DNA from: Candidatus Sumerlaea chitinivorans
GTDB lineage: Bacteria; Sumerlaeota; Sumerlaeia; Sumerlaeales; Sumerlaeaceae
Length of the DNA stretch: 64,000 bases
Assembly (NCBI GenBank): GCA_003290465.1
Contig: CP030759.1
Coordinates: 2,244,572 to 2,308,571 of the forward strand
Direction: 5' to 3'
A model generated the notes under the pieces. The model was not told the origin of the DNA, did not search any database, and saw nothing but the letters and a program-made list of their open reading frames with translations. Every line of letters starts with the position of its first letter. Position 1 is the stretch's first letter. Below are positions 26,245-35,551 of the stretch, piece by piece. A program made the translations under genes and the position numbers.

Positions 26245-27198
26245 TTAGCGAACCCCCAGCGAGGCTGCGGTGCTTTCGGCCATGCCTAAGCACTCGAGGA
26301 TAATCGCTTTCTGAATGTGCAGTCGGTTTTCCGCTTGGTCGAAAATAATGGACGCCGGCGAATCCATCACCTCGTCGGTGATCTCTTCGCCGCGATGCGC
26401 CGGCAGATCGTGCATCACAAACGCGTTGGGTGCGGCCAATTTCATGAGTTCAGCGTTGACCTGATAGGGCACAAAAACTTTGCGGCGCTCCTCGGCCTCG
26501 TGCTCGCGTCCCATGCTCGCCCACACGTCCGTATAGACAGCGTGGGCGCCGCCCACAGCCTCCCGCGGATCCGTCGTCACAATGAGTTTCCCGCCATTGA
26601 CCGCATGCCGGCGTCGGGCTTCCTCGACGATCGTAGGCGCTGGAGCGTACTGCAGCGGCGTCGCCACCCGGATCTCCACTCCAAGATTTGCCGCCGTGAT
26701 CATCAACGAATGACACACATTGTTACCATCTCCAACATACGCGAACACAAATTCCGACCACTTCACCCCTTTCTCGTAAAGGGTGAAAAAGTCGGCCATA
26801 GCTTGGCAGGGGTGCTCATCATCACTCAGAGCATTCACTACGGGGGGCGCCGTCGCGGCTGCCAAATCCTCAATGTCTTTCTGAGCGAAAACACGTGCGA
26901 TGACGATGTCCACCCACCGCTCCAGATTCTTCGCGACGTCATACACGCTCTCGCGCTGGCCCATGCCAACCTCAGCGGGCGACAGGTACATGGCGTATCC
27001 GCCCATTTGCTGCAGGGCTAGCTCAAACGTCACGCGGGTGCGCAGCGACGGCTTTTGAAAGAGTAAAACCCCCGACATGCCGCGCAGCACGTCCAAATAC
27101 TCTCGCTTCTTTGCACGTGCCTTGATGGCCGCCGCCAGCTGAAAAAGCTCCATCGTCTTGCGACCGTCGAAATCGGTCGCGCGTAGATAATCGCGCAT
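26245..27198 (-). CDS. argF: ornithine carbamoyltransferase
   Basis: Arginine biosynthesis enzyme of 317 residues that makes citrulline from ornithine and carbamoyl phosphate in the cytoplasm. The carbamoyl-phosphate loop reads FQKPSLRTRVTFE, with Leu where most members have Thr. DDEHPCQAMAD is typical. The ornithine-binding motif, usually H-C-L-P, reads MHDLPAHRGEE, with Asp replacing the conserved Cys. Overall length and fold markers are otherwise normal. It is 6 bases downstream of argD, forming an argD-argF operon. The Cys-to-Asp change could signal a different substrate among transcarbamylases, but the pairing with argD favours ArgF. Confidence 0.88.
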   Translation of the reverse strand: MRDYLRATDFDGRKTMELFQLAAAIKARAKKREYLDVLRGMSGVLLFQKPSLRTRVTFELALQQMGGYAMYLSPAEVGMGQRESVYDVAKNLERWVDIVIARVFAQKDIEDLAAATAPPVVNALSDDEHPCQAMADFFTLYEKGVKWSEFVFAYVGDGNNVCHSLMITAANLGVEIRVATPLQYAPAPTIVEEARRRHAVNGGKLIVTTDPREAVGGAHAVYTDVWASMGREHEAEERRKVFVPYQVNAELMKLAAPNAFVMHDLPAHRGEEITDEVMDSPASIIFDQAENRLHIQKAIILECLGMAESTAASLGVR

Positions 27199-27204
27199 GC
27201 TTTC

Positions 27205-28467
27205 TTACCTCACAGATGTGTTCGAAGACAAAGTGTTGGGTTGTGGCGCCGCGGCCGCTTGCCCGCCGCGCACGTGCTCAAGGCGCAGCACCTCGCCGAG
27301 AACGCTTGCCGCGCGGTCACATTCTTCTTGCGTGACGGTCAGGGGCGGCAACAGGCGCAGCACATTCCCCATCGTGCAGTTGATGATGAGCCCGCGTTTG
27401 AGGCACTCCTTCACGACTTCCGCGCCCGGATGATCGAGGACAATCCCGACCATGAGTCCAAGCCCTCGGATCTGTTTCACGTTCGGACAATCGGCCAGTT
27501 GCTCCGCAAGACGCGTGCGGAAGTACTCACCCATTTGTTCCGCGCGTTCAGGGATCCGTTCGCGCGTCATCGTCTCGATCACGGCCAACGCGGCAGCGCA
27601 CGCAGGCGGGTTCCCGCCAAAGGTCGAGCCGTGCGTTCCCGGCTCCAGCACCTGCGCGACTTCCTCGCGGGCCAGCATCACCCCAATGGGGTAGCCATTG
27701 CCAAGTGCCTTGGCCAACGTCATAATGTCCGGCTCGATGCCGTAAACTTGATAGGCAAAGAGTTTCCCGCAGCGCCCCATGCCGCACTGCACTTCGTCAA
27801 AGATGAGGAGCAGGTTGCGCCGCGTGCACTCTTCGCGCAGCTCGCGCAGAAAGTCTTCGCGCGCCGGCACCACGCCGCCTTCACCTTGCACGGGCTCAAG
27901 CATGACCGCGCACGTGCGTTCGCTCAGCGTCCGCCTCACGCTTTCGATGTCGTTGAAATCAGCGTACACGAAGCCGGGCACCAAGGGTTCGAATCCCTTC
28001 TGAACCTTCTCTTGCCCCGTGGCACTGATCGTGGCGAGGGTGCGCCCATGAAAGGAATTGCGCATCGTAACGATTTCGTAGCGGCCCTCACCAAACTTTG
28101 TCTTTGAGTAAAGACGCGCAAGCTTGATGGCCGCCTCGTTTGCCTCGGCCCCGCTATTCGCAAAAAACGCACGATCCGCAAAGCTCAGCTCACACAGCCG
28201 CGCAGCAAGCTCGATTTGGGTGGGAATCAAATAAAAGTTCGAGCAATGCATGAACTCGGCGATTTGCCGGCTGAGCGCTTCGACCACCGCCGCCGGGCAG
28301 TGCCCCAAATTGTTCACGCTGATGCCCGAAAGAAAGTCGAGGTACTCGTTGCCCTCCGCGTCCCACACCCGCGTGCCGGCGCCACGCACCAGCACCAAAT
28401 CACGCCTCCCATAGTTTGGTGTCAGGTATTTTTCTGCCAGCTCACGATACTCGCTTGGAGTTCTCAA
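27205..28467 (-). CDS. argD: acetylornithine aminotransferase
   Basis: Class III PLP aminotransferase of 420 residues that converts N-acetylglutamate semialdehyde to N-acetylornithine. The PLP site region is visible as LIFDEVQCGMGRCG followed by the Schiff-base lysine in TLAKALGNG, with NSGAEANEAAIKLAR for phosphate binding. The gene precedes argF by 6 bases. The last ~20 residues form a short tail beyond the usual end. Substrate choice over other class III enzymes rests on the argF linkage. Confidence 0.92.
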   Translation of the reverse strand: MRTPSEYRELAEKYLTPNYGRRDLVLVRGAGTRVWDAEGNEYLDFLSGISVNNLGHCPAAVVEALSRQIAEFMHCSNFYLIPTQIELAARLCELSFADRAFFANSGAEANEAAIKLARLYSKTKFGEGRYEIVTMRNSFHGRTLATISATGQEKVQKGFEPLVPGFVYADFNDIESVRRTLSERTCAVMLEPVQGEGGVVPAREDFLRELREECTRRNLLLIFDEVQCGMGRCGKLFAYQVYGIEPDIMTLAKALGNGYPIGVMLAREEVAQVLEPGTHGSTFGGNPPACAAALAVIETMTRERIPERAEQMGEYFRTRLAEQLADCPNVKQIRGLGLMVGIVLDHPGAEVVKECLKRGLIINCTMGNVLRLLPPLTVTQEECDRAASVLGEVLRLEHVRGGQAAAAPQPNTLSSNTSVR

Positions 28468-28779
28468 TTTCGCTCTACACTCTCCAAATGAACTTGTGAT
28501 CGCACACTGCCGCGCGGACAGTCCAACACCGCCGCTCGCAAACGAGAAGGCACGAAAACAACCTTTTCACTATCGGCGCTCAAGTCAAAAATTCGCACGA
28601 AGGGTTCCCAACCATTCGCGAAGAGACATTTGCCCGCCATGAGGAGCGACACCCAGCCGGTTGGGTTGCCACCCCTCCATAGGCTGCGGAGTGACTGTTT
28701 TCTGTTGAATCTTCAGCTTTTGTTGTACTACAAAATAGAGCGCAACGGTTAACCATTCCAAATGAATGGAGGTTAGGAG
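28468..28779. other. divergent intergenic region argD / small secreted protein
   Basis: About 310 bases, no gene seen. The final 35 bases contain a palindrome and a hairpin overlapping the Shine-Dalgarno of the small secreted protein, listed separately. Promoters for both divergent genes should lie here. Confidence 0.4.
28747..28774 (+). promoter_or_regulatory. hairpin overlapping a ribosome-binding site
   Basis: GGTTAACC (28747-28754) is a perfect palindrome. It leads into CCATTC (28753-28758), which pairs with GAATGG (28764-28769) across a 5-base loop, and AACC can also pair with GGTT (28771-28774). The right arm covers part of the GGAGG (28768-28772) that serves ATG 28780. Folding would hide the ribosome-binding site, so translational control is possible. 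Confidence 0.35.
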
Positions 28780-29013
28780 ATGATGAAGAAGGTTGCGTTG
28801 CTTGCAATGGCAGTTGCGATGTTGGCTCTCCCGCTTACCACCGAGGCAAAAACCCACAAGAAAAAAGCCGTGGTGTGCAAACCCGCACCAGCGACTTGCG
28901 TAGCGCCTTGCTTCAATCCGCTCGCCCCAGTGGGAGCGGTCTTTGAGGCTGTGGGTGACGTCTTTGAGGCTGCTGGAAAAGGCATCACGGGAATCTTCCG
29001 CTGCCCGGAATAA
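28780..29013 (+). CDS. small secreted cysteine-containing protein
   Basis: Protein of 77 residues with a clear signal peptide (KKVALLAMAVAMLALPLTTEA). The mature part of about 54 residues starts with a Lys-rich patch and has Cys-Lys-Pro, T-C-V-A-P-C and a final R-C-P-E, so two disulfides are possible. A short amphipathic helix is suggested by V-F-E-A-V-G-D-V-F-E-A-A-G-K. I do not recognise the family. GGAGG lies 7 bases before ATG 28780; ATG 28783 is an alternative. A strong terminator at 29092-29123 supports a real, probably monocistronic transcript. Confidence 0.72.
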   Translation: MMKKVALLAMAVAMLALPLTTEAKTHKKKAVVCKPAPATCVAPCFNPLAPVGAVFEAVGDVFEAAGKGITGIFRCPE

Positions 29014-29091
29014 GCCCCACAGCACGCTAAGGCGTTCTGCGAGGTCTGACCTTGCAGAGCAGTGTGAGATGCTAAGTCTCATCGAAGAGAT

Positions 29092-29123
29092 GGGGCAGCC
29101 GCTTTTGCGGTTGCCCCTTTTTT
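29092..29123 (+). terminator. intrinsic terminator after small secreted protein
   Basis: Stem GGGGCAGCCGC (29092-29102) / GCGGTTGCCCC (29107-29117), 11 bp with one G-T wobble and a TTTT loop, followed by six T residues (29118-29123). Confidence 0.9.
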
Positions 29124-29276
29124 GCAACTCAAGTTCAGCTGAAGACTTGCTATAGGTCAGCAGAAAAAGCTCCGCCCGCCGACTTTCTCAACAACATGCG
29201 CAAAACAAAAACTCCCGCAGTCGGTAACTCCGCACGATGTTGATTCATTCTTGAGGATTCGGAGGCGAAGGCGTCG

Positions 29277-30194
29277 GTGATTTCTCCGTGGCAGGCGATC
29301 GTTCTTGGTGCCCTTCAGGGCTTGACCGAGTATCTTCCCATTTCCAGCTCCGCCCATCTGCTGATTGTCCCGTGGCTCCTTGGCTGGGAACCGTTTCACA
29401 ATCAGATGGCGTTCGACGTCGCGCTCCACTTTGGGACCTTGCTGGCGGTGCTCATTTACTTCTTCTTCGATTGGCTGCTGATCATTGCTTCATACATTGG
29501 GGACCTCCGCCAGCGCCGGTGGTTAGGAGGCGCTCGCGGCTCGCTCTTGCCCAAGATCGTCGTTGCGACAATCCCCGGCGCCGCCGTAGGAAAGCTTTTC
29601 GAAGACCCGATCGAGAAATTCTTTTACACGCACCACTACAACCTTTGGCTCATTGCCGGCACGATGTCGCTTTTCGGTCTCGCGCTCTTTATCAGTGAGC
29701 GAGTCGGAAAGCAAAAACGCGAGATCACAGAGCTCACTTACCGCGACGCACTCCTGATCGGTTGCGCTCAAGCGCTTGCCATTATCCCAGGCGTGTCGCG
29801 TAGCGGCATCACCATCCTCGTGGCCTTACTGCTTAGCTTGAAGCGGCCTGCCGCAGCACGCTTCTCATTTCTTTTGGCGACCCCCATCACCTTTGGCGCT
29901 GTGATACTCAAAGCCAAGGATCTCACGCCGGCGGACCTCAACCTCTCTCTGGGGCTTGGAATCCTATCGGCAGCGATTGTCGGCATGCTCGCGATTCGTT
30001 TCCTTCTGACGTATGTCCAGAACCGACGTTACGACCTATTCGTTTACTACCGCTGGGTCGTTGCTGCGGTAATCATCGCGGTGTGGTTCCTGCGCGGTCC
30101 TGTTCCCGAGCAGCGTGCGGTGCCGGCGGCGCCCACTCCGGCCCCACAAACCATGGCCCCCTTCCACACTTTTAACGTCCTTGCACAAAAATAA
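29277..30194 (+). CDS. uppP: undecaprenyl-diphosphatase (BacA/UppP)
   Basis: Polytopic inner-membrane enzyme of 305 residues that dephosphorylates undecaprenyl diphosphate to recycle the lipid carrier for peptidoglycan and polysaccharides. The two family motifs are present: GLTEYLPISSSAHL near the N-terminus and PGVSRSGITI in the second half. About eight hydrophobic helices are evident. A Pro/Ala-rich tail of about 30 residues after the last helix is longer than usual. The start is GTG 29277, with GGAGG upstream; the reading MISPWQAIVLGALQ fits the family N-terminus. Confidence 0.93.
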   Translation: MISPWQAIVLGALQGLTEYLPISSSAHLLIVPWLLGWEPFHNQMAFDVALHFGTLLAVLIYFFFDWLLIIASYIGDLRQRRWLGGARGSLLPKIVVATIPGAAVGKLFEDPIEKFFYTHHYNLWLIAGTMSLFGLALFISERVGKQKREITELTYRDALLIGCAQALAIIPGVSRSGITILVALLLSLKRPAAARFSFLLATPITFGAVILKAKDLTPADLNLSLGLGILSAAIVGMLAIRFLLTYVQNRRYDLFVYYRWVVAAVIIAVWFLRGPVPEQRAVPAAPTPAPQTMAPFHTFNVLAQK

Positions 30195-30225
30195 AAGTCC
30201 GGTGCGCTGCGCCGCACACCGGACT
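30187..30225 (-). terminator. intrinsic terminator for htpX (minus strand)
   Basis: The 9-bp arms AGTCCGGTG (30196-30204) and CACCGGACT (30217-30225) enclose a GC-rich 12-base loop. Read on the minus strand the stem is followed by TTTATTTTT (complement of 30195-30187), as expected for a terminator of the htpX transcript. It abuts the uppP stop codon on the other strand. Confidence 0.8.
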
Positions 30226-30278
30226 CTATCGTGTAGCCGTCGGTGGGTAGCTGCTTGGGCTCCCAGCCAACGTCTGCG

Positions 30279-31169
30279 TTAATGCATTCTCCCAATTGAA
30301 AGCTCGCGCGCGAGCTGACGCAGCCGGGCAATCCGCTTGTGGGTGGGCGGATGCGTGGAGAACCACGAAGCGACCTCCTCGCCCGAAAGCGGGCTCACGA
30401 TCCAGAGGTTTTCGGTCGCGGCCAGCTCTTCCATCGGCATGCGCTGAGCAATCAGCTCCAACCGCTCGAGTGCGCTGGCAAGCCCCTCCGGGTTGCCAGT
30501 TGTGCGGGCAGCAAATTCATCCGCTGCGTACTCACGCGACCGCGAGATGGCCATCTGCACAAGCATCGCGATGATCGGGGCGAGGATCGTCATCAGAATC
30601 ACCAGGATCAACCCGAGCGGATTGGAATTGCCCTCGCTGTCGCGCCGACCTCCCCCCAGCAGCAAGCCCCACCGCGCGCTGGAGCTCGCCATGCTGATTG
30701 CCGCGGTAAGGGTTGCTGCAATCGTCGCTACCAACGTATCGCGGTGACGAATGTGACCCAGTTCGTGGGCCAGCACCCCTTCAATCTGCTCGGGCGTCAT
30801 CGCACGTAGCAGTCCTTCCGTCACCGCAACCGCAGCGCGCTGCGGGCTCCGCCCCGTGGCAAATGCATTCGGAACCTCCACCGGCACAAGGTACAGCGGA
30901 GGCTTCGGAATCCCAGCGCGCTGCGCCAGCCGGCCCAGCATTTCATGGAGCTGCGGGGCTTCTGACTCGCTCAGAGGCCGCGCGCCGTACATTGCCAGCA
31001 CGATCTTGTCCGAAAAGAAGTAGGTCACCCAGTTCATCACGATTGCGATGAAGAAGAAGATCCAAACAAACCTGCCTCCGCCACCGAGGAAATAATCGAG
31101 CGCCCATCCAAACCCCGTCAGAATGGCGGTCATCAGGAGCAGCAGAAGGTAGGTTTTCATCATGTTCAT
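30279..31169 (-). CDS. htpX: membrane zinc metalloprotease HtpX
   Basis: M48-family membrane protease of 296 residues involved in degrading misfolded inner-membrane proteins. Two N-terminal hydrophobic helices (about 5-22 and 32-52) are followed by the zinc motif HELGHIRHRD, with the HExxH glutamate. The third-ligand segment SREYAADEFAARTTGNPEGL lies at about 215-235, and two further hydrophobic stretches lie between. The conserved late segment STHPPTHKRIARLR is present. GAGG lies 10 bases before the ATG at 31169. No heat-shock element was identified. Confidence 0.94.
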   Translation of the reverse strand: MNMMKTYLLLLLMTAILTGFGWALDYFLGGGGRFVWIFFFIAIVMNWVTYFFSDKIVLAMYGARPLSESEAPQLHEMLGRLAQRAGIPKPPLYLVPVEVPNAFATGRSPQRAAVAVTEGLLRAMTPEQIEGVLAHELGHIRHRDTLVATIAATLTAAISMASSSARWGLLLGGGRRDSEGNSNPLGLILVILMTILAPIIAMLVQMAISRSREYAADEFAARTTGNPEGLASALERLELIAQRMPMEELAATENLWIVSPLSGEEVASWFSTHPPTHKRIARLRQLARELSIGRMH

Positions 31170-31684
31170 CGTTCACACACCTCACGCTTTCTTCTTGTGG
31201 CGCCAGCCTTGTCCAGCCAGACAAGGCAAGCCACCAGCTACAAGCTTTCGCAAAATAGTTATTTCTCGCTCGAAGAGAGTCTTCTTAGAAATCGGTATGG
31301 GCTTGTCCGATTTTTGGTCGGCCCTTTCCACCCGCTTTTTCCGCGTTGTGATGGCGGGCGCGGCTTTACTCCTGCGGCTTGGGGAACAAAGAAATGAGTC
31401 ACGTGGCCACGGGCGCCGGCGGTGTGGACAGACAGAATGGGAAACCCGCTTGCTCCCCGCAGCCCGCGAAGCCCAGAGCACGCCCCCGCAGTCAAATCCC
31501 TTTTCAGCAACCTTTCATTTTGTAGCAGGCACAGCACAGCCCCCCTCTTCCCACGGCTCATGGGGCTGCGGTCCATCTGCCGAGAAAAGATTGGGCACAA
31601 TCGCAGTCGGCAATTGCGCATACGCCTTCGAGCCGCTCGCCCCTACGGCGTCAAAGGCTACCCACGAACTGCCCTACACTCTTC
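31170..31684. other. intergenic region without recognised gene
   Basis: About 515 bases between htpX and the substrate-binding protein gene, both minus strand. Several short frames exist, but none has codon use or an N-terminus like a real gene. No repeat or terminator was recognised. The htpX promoter should lie near 31180-31260. Confidence 0.35.
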
Positions 31685-33706
31685 CTATTTCACATAGATC
31701 TCCTCGGCATTCCAGAGCAGTTCGTGGCTCAGCGCCGTGGGCTTGATGTTACCGAAAGTGTTGCGGACAGCGACAAACACCTTCGACGTCCAGAGCGGCA
31801 AGATCGGCAACTGTTCCGCCATGATCTCTTGCATCCGGAAGTAGATGCGACGCTGTTCTTCGATGTCGAGCGTGGCGTTGAATTCCCCCGCCAATTTATC
31901 GAGCTCGGCCTCCCACGGCGTCGCGGGCTTTTCCTGTCGCGGGTTGAACAGATGCGTGCGTCCGCTCGATAGATAAACATTCATGGACGTTGCGGGGTGA
32001 ACTCCGCCCCCGCCCAATCCCAACAGACACGCTTCGTACTCAAACGTGCTGTCAAGCTGCGTCACCAACGCGTTGAAATCCATGAACTGCGGGCGCCCCT
32101 CGACGCCCACCTGCGCCCAATCCTGCTGCATGAGGCTTGCCACCCGCTCCCGGACTTTGTTGCCCTTGTTGGTGATAAACGTAAAGCTCACCTTGTTGCC
32201 CTCTGCGTCCTCGCGGATGCCATCGCCGTTGCGGTCACGCAGGTCCATTTCATCCAGTAGGGCTTTTGCCCGCTCGGGGTCATAGGGATAGGTGGGTAGG
32301 TTCGGGTTGAACCAGAAAGTGTTTGCCGGCGTCTCCAGTCCCCACACGCTCACCGCCAGCCCACGCAGCTCCGTCCGGATGATGCTTTCCTTGTCGATTG
32401 CATGAAGCATGGCTTTGCGGAAGCGCGCGTCCTTGAACCACTTCTGCTTCACGGGATCCACGAAGGGTCGGCCACTCTGCGGGTTGTTTCCTTCCTTGAG
32501 ATTGAACCAGAACAGATTCGCCCCATCGCTCGGGCCGCAATCATAGAGCGTATAGTTGCCCTTCGCCTGCCCGTCGGCGAGGTCGGGAATTGCGTCGGGA
32601 CGCGGCCGCACAATCCCGTCAGCGCTCCCGCCCGTAAACCGCGCCAGCATCTGGTCCATGTCCGGCGCATACGTAAAGATCAGCGTGTCGAGATAGGGCA
32701 ATTGGGTACCGTTGCGATCGTACTTATAGTAGTGGGGATTCCGCTCGAGAATCACCCGCTCCCCGGGCACATACTGCTTAAGCCGGAACGGTCCACTGCA
32801 GACGATTTTCTCAGGAGCCACATTGATGCCCATCGCGGTATCAAACTGCCCCGCCTTATAAGCCTCCTCGTAGGCTTTCTTGGACACAGGCCCCCACCCC
32901 ATCATCGCGAGGAAGGAACCCGTGGGCGCAGCCAACTTCACGCGCACGGTCAAGTCGTCCACTTTTTCAAACTCAAACGGCTTGCCCGCAACCTGCATGA
33001 TGTCGCGAATTGGCGTCGAAATGTTCGGGTCGTAGATGATCTGAGCAGTGAAGAGAATATCGTCGGCCGTAATGGGCGAGCCGTCCGACCATTTGAGCCC
33101 CGACCGCAACCGCAGGATCCAGCAACGCTTGTCCTCCTCCATGTACCACTCCTTGAGGAGGCCGGGGACGTAGATCCGCCGCTCGTTGTCGTAGCCGATG
33201 AGCGACTCAAACATGCGGCCGATAATGTCCGAACTCGAGCTTTCGTTTGTAGTGATCGGATTGAAGCTTTTAGGCCCTTCGCCGAAGCTCACAAACGTAA
33301 AGCTTCCGCCACGCTTTCCGGGCTCGATCTCGGTCACGACTTCGGCATCGGGGAATGGCAGTGGGACTCCGGCCGGCGCGGGCTGAGCCCGATGCTCGAG
33401 GCTCATGCTGGTCGGTGCACTCCGCGGCTTCACCACCACAATGTTCGACGGCACGGTCGGCATCGTTGCCGCCCCACTGGTCGCTGCGACGTTAGCCTCT
33501 GAAGCTGCAGTGGCAGTCGTCGCGGTTTGGATCGTCGCGCTTTCTGCAGCAGGAGGCACCGCTTCGTGGACGTTTTCGCGCGGAGCACACGCCGTCAGCC
33601 CCACCGCAACCCCAACCGCAACCAAGAGCAGGCGGGGATGCCCTGCCCGATGCTTTGCTGGCGCACAAGCTGAGTCACTTTTCTGAGACGCACTTGCCAT
33701 CCACAT
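31685..33706 (-). CDS. ABC-type oligopeptide/solute-binding lipoprotein (family 5)
   Basis: Periplasmic binding lipoprotein of 673 residues. A signal ends in the lipobox GLTACAP, then a Thr/Ala-rich linker of about 90 residues leads to the family 5 (SBP_bac_5) fold. Seen are GGSFTFVSFGEGPKSFNPI, RSGLKWSDGSPITADD and GTQLPYLDTLIFTY. The C-terminal half has the usual AKALLDEMDLRDRNGDG segment. These proteins deliver peptides or other solutes to DppBC/OppBC permeases, none of which is encoded in the window, so the partner is elsewhere or the protein works alone. AAGGA lies before ATG 33706. Confidence 0.88.
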   Translation of the reverse strand: MWMASASQKSDSACAPAKHRAGHPRLLLVAVGVAVGLTACAPRENVHEAVPPAAESATIQTATTATAASEANVAATSGAATMPTVPSNIVVVKPRSAPTSMSLEHRAQPAPAGVPLPFPDAEVVTEIEPGKRGGSFTFVSFGEGPKSFNPITTNESSSSDIIGRMFESLIGYDNERRIYVPGLLKEWYMEEDKRCWILRLRSGLKWSDGSPITADDILFTAQIIYDPNISTPIRDIMQVAGKPFEFEKVDDLTVRVKLAAPTGSFLAMMGWGPVSKKAYEEAYKAGQFDTAMGINVAPEKIVCSGPFRLKQYVPGERVILERNPHYYKYDRNGTQLPYLDTLIFTYAPDMDQMLARFTGGSADGIVRPRPDAIPDLADGQAKGNYTLYDCGPSDGANLFWFNLKEGNNPQSGRPFVDPVKQKWFKDARFRKAMLHAIDKESIIRTELRGLAVSVWGLETPANTFWFNPNLPTYPYDPERAKALLDEMDLRDRNGDGIREDAEGNKVSFTFITNKGNKVRERVASLMQQDWAQVGVEGRPQFMDFNALVTQLDSTFEYEACLLGLGGGGVHPATSMNVYLSSGRTHLFNPRQEKPATPWEAELDKLAGEFNATLDIEEQRRIYFRMQEIMAEQLPILPLWTSKVFVAVRNTFGNIKPTALSHELLWNAEEIYVK

Positions 33707-34240
33707 GGTCGTTCCTTCTTCTTAGAAATCTCAGTTTAGCCGATGTACCAATCTTGGGCCGCCTTGTGCCATTTGGCGAATCTAAAGGCAAAAGAATTGC
33801 GCTGGGGTACGCTTCGCCACAGCAAAATCGCGCCGCGCTCCTTCTCAGCACAGTATGAGAACCCTTCGTGCCTAAGACAAGAGTACCAAGGTGCAAAGTT
33901 GGCTACGCGAGTGAACAAACCCATTCAGTTGCCATGGCTACAAAGAGGGAAGCGGAGCGACTCTCAAGGCTGGGCCTCACGCCAAAGACAGCATGACGCT
34001 TAGCGCCCCATAGTCACGCAACTGGCTACCCGCCAACCCCTCGCCTTGAGGTTTTGATTGCCATTCACGTTGAGCTCATCCCCCCAGGTCCTTCTTGACG
34101 CATAGCGGGGATGCCCCCATCACACGTACTCATTGACAGAACCTAATCGCCGCGAACGAAGCTACCCGTTAAGGACCGCGAGCCCGCGTGCGACGAGCCG
34201 TCCACGGAAGGGATTCGCCAAGGGAGGGGAACCCATCCAG
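33707..34240. other. divergent intergenic region
   Basis: About 530 bases between the binding-protein gene and the first DUF3137-like gene. A frame opens at TTG 34133, but it leads into the gene without a ribosome-binding site and is not used here. The same bases read TTGACA (34133-34138), a perfect -35 box, without a convincing -10 at the right distance. No gene or RNA is recognised. Confidence 0.35.
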
Positions 34241-35113
34241 ATGACGTGGCCATCCGACGACATCGAGAAACCTCTGTACCCGCGTTTTCCGAGACGTGGA
34301 TCCCATCCGTTTCTTGCTTTCGCGCTTTTTGCCCTTGGCCTCACATGCCCGGCATTCGCGTACGCAAGCTGGACTTCCGACGACGTCAAAGGCCTCCTCG
34401 GGCTTGGTGCCATAGCAATGGGCTTTTTGCTTGTTTTGCTCTGGGCGGCCAGTATCGCCGAGGCCGAGCGAAAACGCGTGGCGGAGTTGCCTGAATTTGC
34501 CCAAGAGTTCGGCTTCCAATACGTGGAAGGGCCCGAATACGAAATACCGCACGAGTTTCCCTTCCTCCCCCACCTTGACGACGGCATCCGTGTGCGCGCG
34601 GAGAACATCATTTACGGCCAATTCGAGGACCATTGGTTCATAGCTTTCGACTACCTTTACGAAACGATGCATAAGGACAAAGACGGGAAAATCTACTTCA
34701 GGACCACCAGCTTCGGCGTTTTCGTTTTCGAGTTGGACTTTCCATGCTACCCGCTGGCAATTTCCTCGGAGGCCTCACGCGGTTTTCTCGAACGCCTGTT
34801 CGACTCCGATGATATTGATTTCGAATCCGTTGAGTTTAACCGCAGATTTTACGTCCGGTCGTCAGACCGAAAGTGGGCGTACGACATCATTCACCCGCGG
34901 ATGATGGAGTTCTTGCTCGAGTATTATCGGGACTGGATGGGCACGATCATATTGTCGGGGAACCAAATCCGAATCATCAACACGAACCGGCTACGCTGTG
35001 CCACGGAATACAAGGCGCTTCTGTACTTCACCCTTGGGATCGTACAGCTGATTCCCAATTACGTGCGGCAGCAGCAACTTGCCCTGCTCGAGGATAGCGC
35101 TTCTGACGGATGA
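34241..35113 (+). CDS. two-helix membrane protein, DUF3137-like paralogue A
   Basis: Protein of 290 residues. Two hydrophobic helices (about 18-38 and 48-66) anchor a cytoplasmic or periplasmic domain. That domain contains SDDIDFESVEFNRRFYV and DRKWAYDIIHPRMMEFLLE, which the neighbour at 35552 repeats almost residue for residue. The pattern of an E-F-N-R-R-F strand, then a charged turn, then a helix ending in M-E-F-L-L resembles DUF3137 proteins, which often sit beside LemA. A LemA gene follows at 36607. The function is unknown. ATG 34241 is chosen for GGGAGGGG upstream; a TTG at 34133 is an alternative. Confidence 0.65.
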   Translation: MTWPSDDIEKPLYPRFPRRGSHPFLAFALFALGLTCPAFAYASWTSDDVKGLLGLGAIAMGFLLVLLWAASIAEAERKRVAELPEFAQEFGFQYVEGPEYEIPHEFPFLPHLDDGIRVRAENIIYGQFEDHWFIAFDYLYETMHKDKDGKIYFRTTSFGVFVFELDFPCYPLAISSEASRGFLERLFDSDDIDFESVEFNRRFYVRSSDRKWAYDIIHPRMMEFLLEYYRDWMGTIILSGNQIRIINTNRLRCATEYKALLYFTLGIVQLIPNYVRQQQLALLEDSASDG

Positions 35114-35551
35114 GGCAACAGAAGTACCCACCAAGGTTGTGTTCGAAAGTCACGACACGTGAATTCTGCAATCGCGTAACCGAAATCGGGACGACCGGAT
35201 CGCACCACTCCGGGCAAAACGGCCTAAAGCGCGACCGCATTTCCCAACACGACTGCAGACCAATCCATGGCCGTCCCCGTGACATCTCTTTTGTATAGAA
35301 ATGGGTGAGTTGTTTGGGGCAAAGTCCCACCACGAGGAGACAGAGCGTGACCGTTCGCAGCGTCCCCAGATCTTCCGCGCGCGGGTAATAGACTTCGGGA
35401 TAGTTCTGCGAGCCAATGAATCCTGCACCCTCCACCTGGTGATCACCCTCAGGGATGAAAAAGTGGAGTAGGAAATGCGGCTGCTTCAAGCCTTGCCACA
35501 GCAACTCAACCGTGGCACCAAAGAACCGACTTCGTAAGTGAGGCGTGCCCG
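35114..35551. other. intergenic region between the two paralogues
   Basis: About 440 bases separating the two DUF3137-like genes. The short frames here have no plausible codon use, and a 158-codon minus-strand frame (35028-35504) overlaps the upstream gene and looks spurious. No similarity to either paralogue was seen, so it is not an obvious remnant of a third copy. Confidence 0.35.

Noticed and set aside
32402-33502. 366-codon frame opposite the substrate-binding lipoprotein
   Set aside because: Antisense shadow of a family 5 binding protein.
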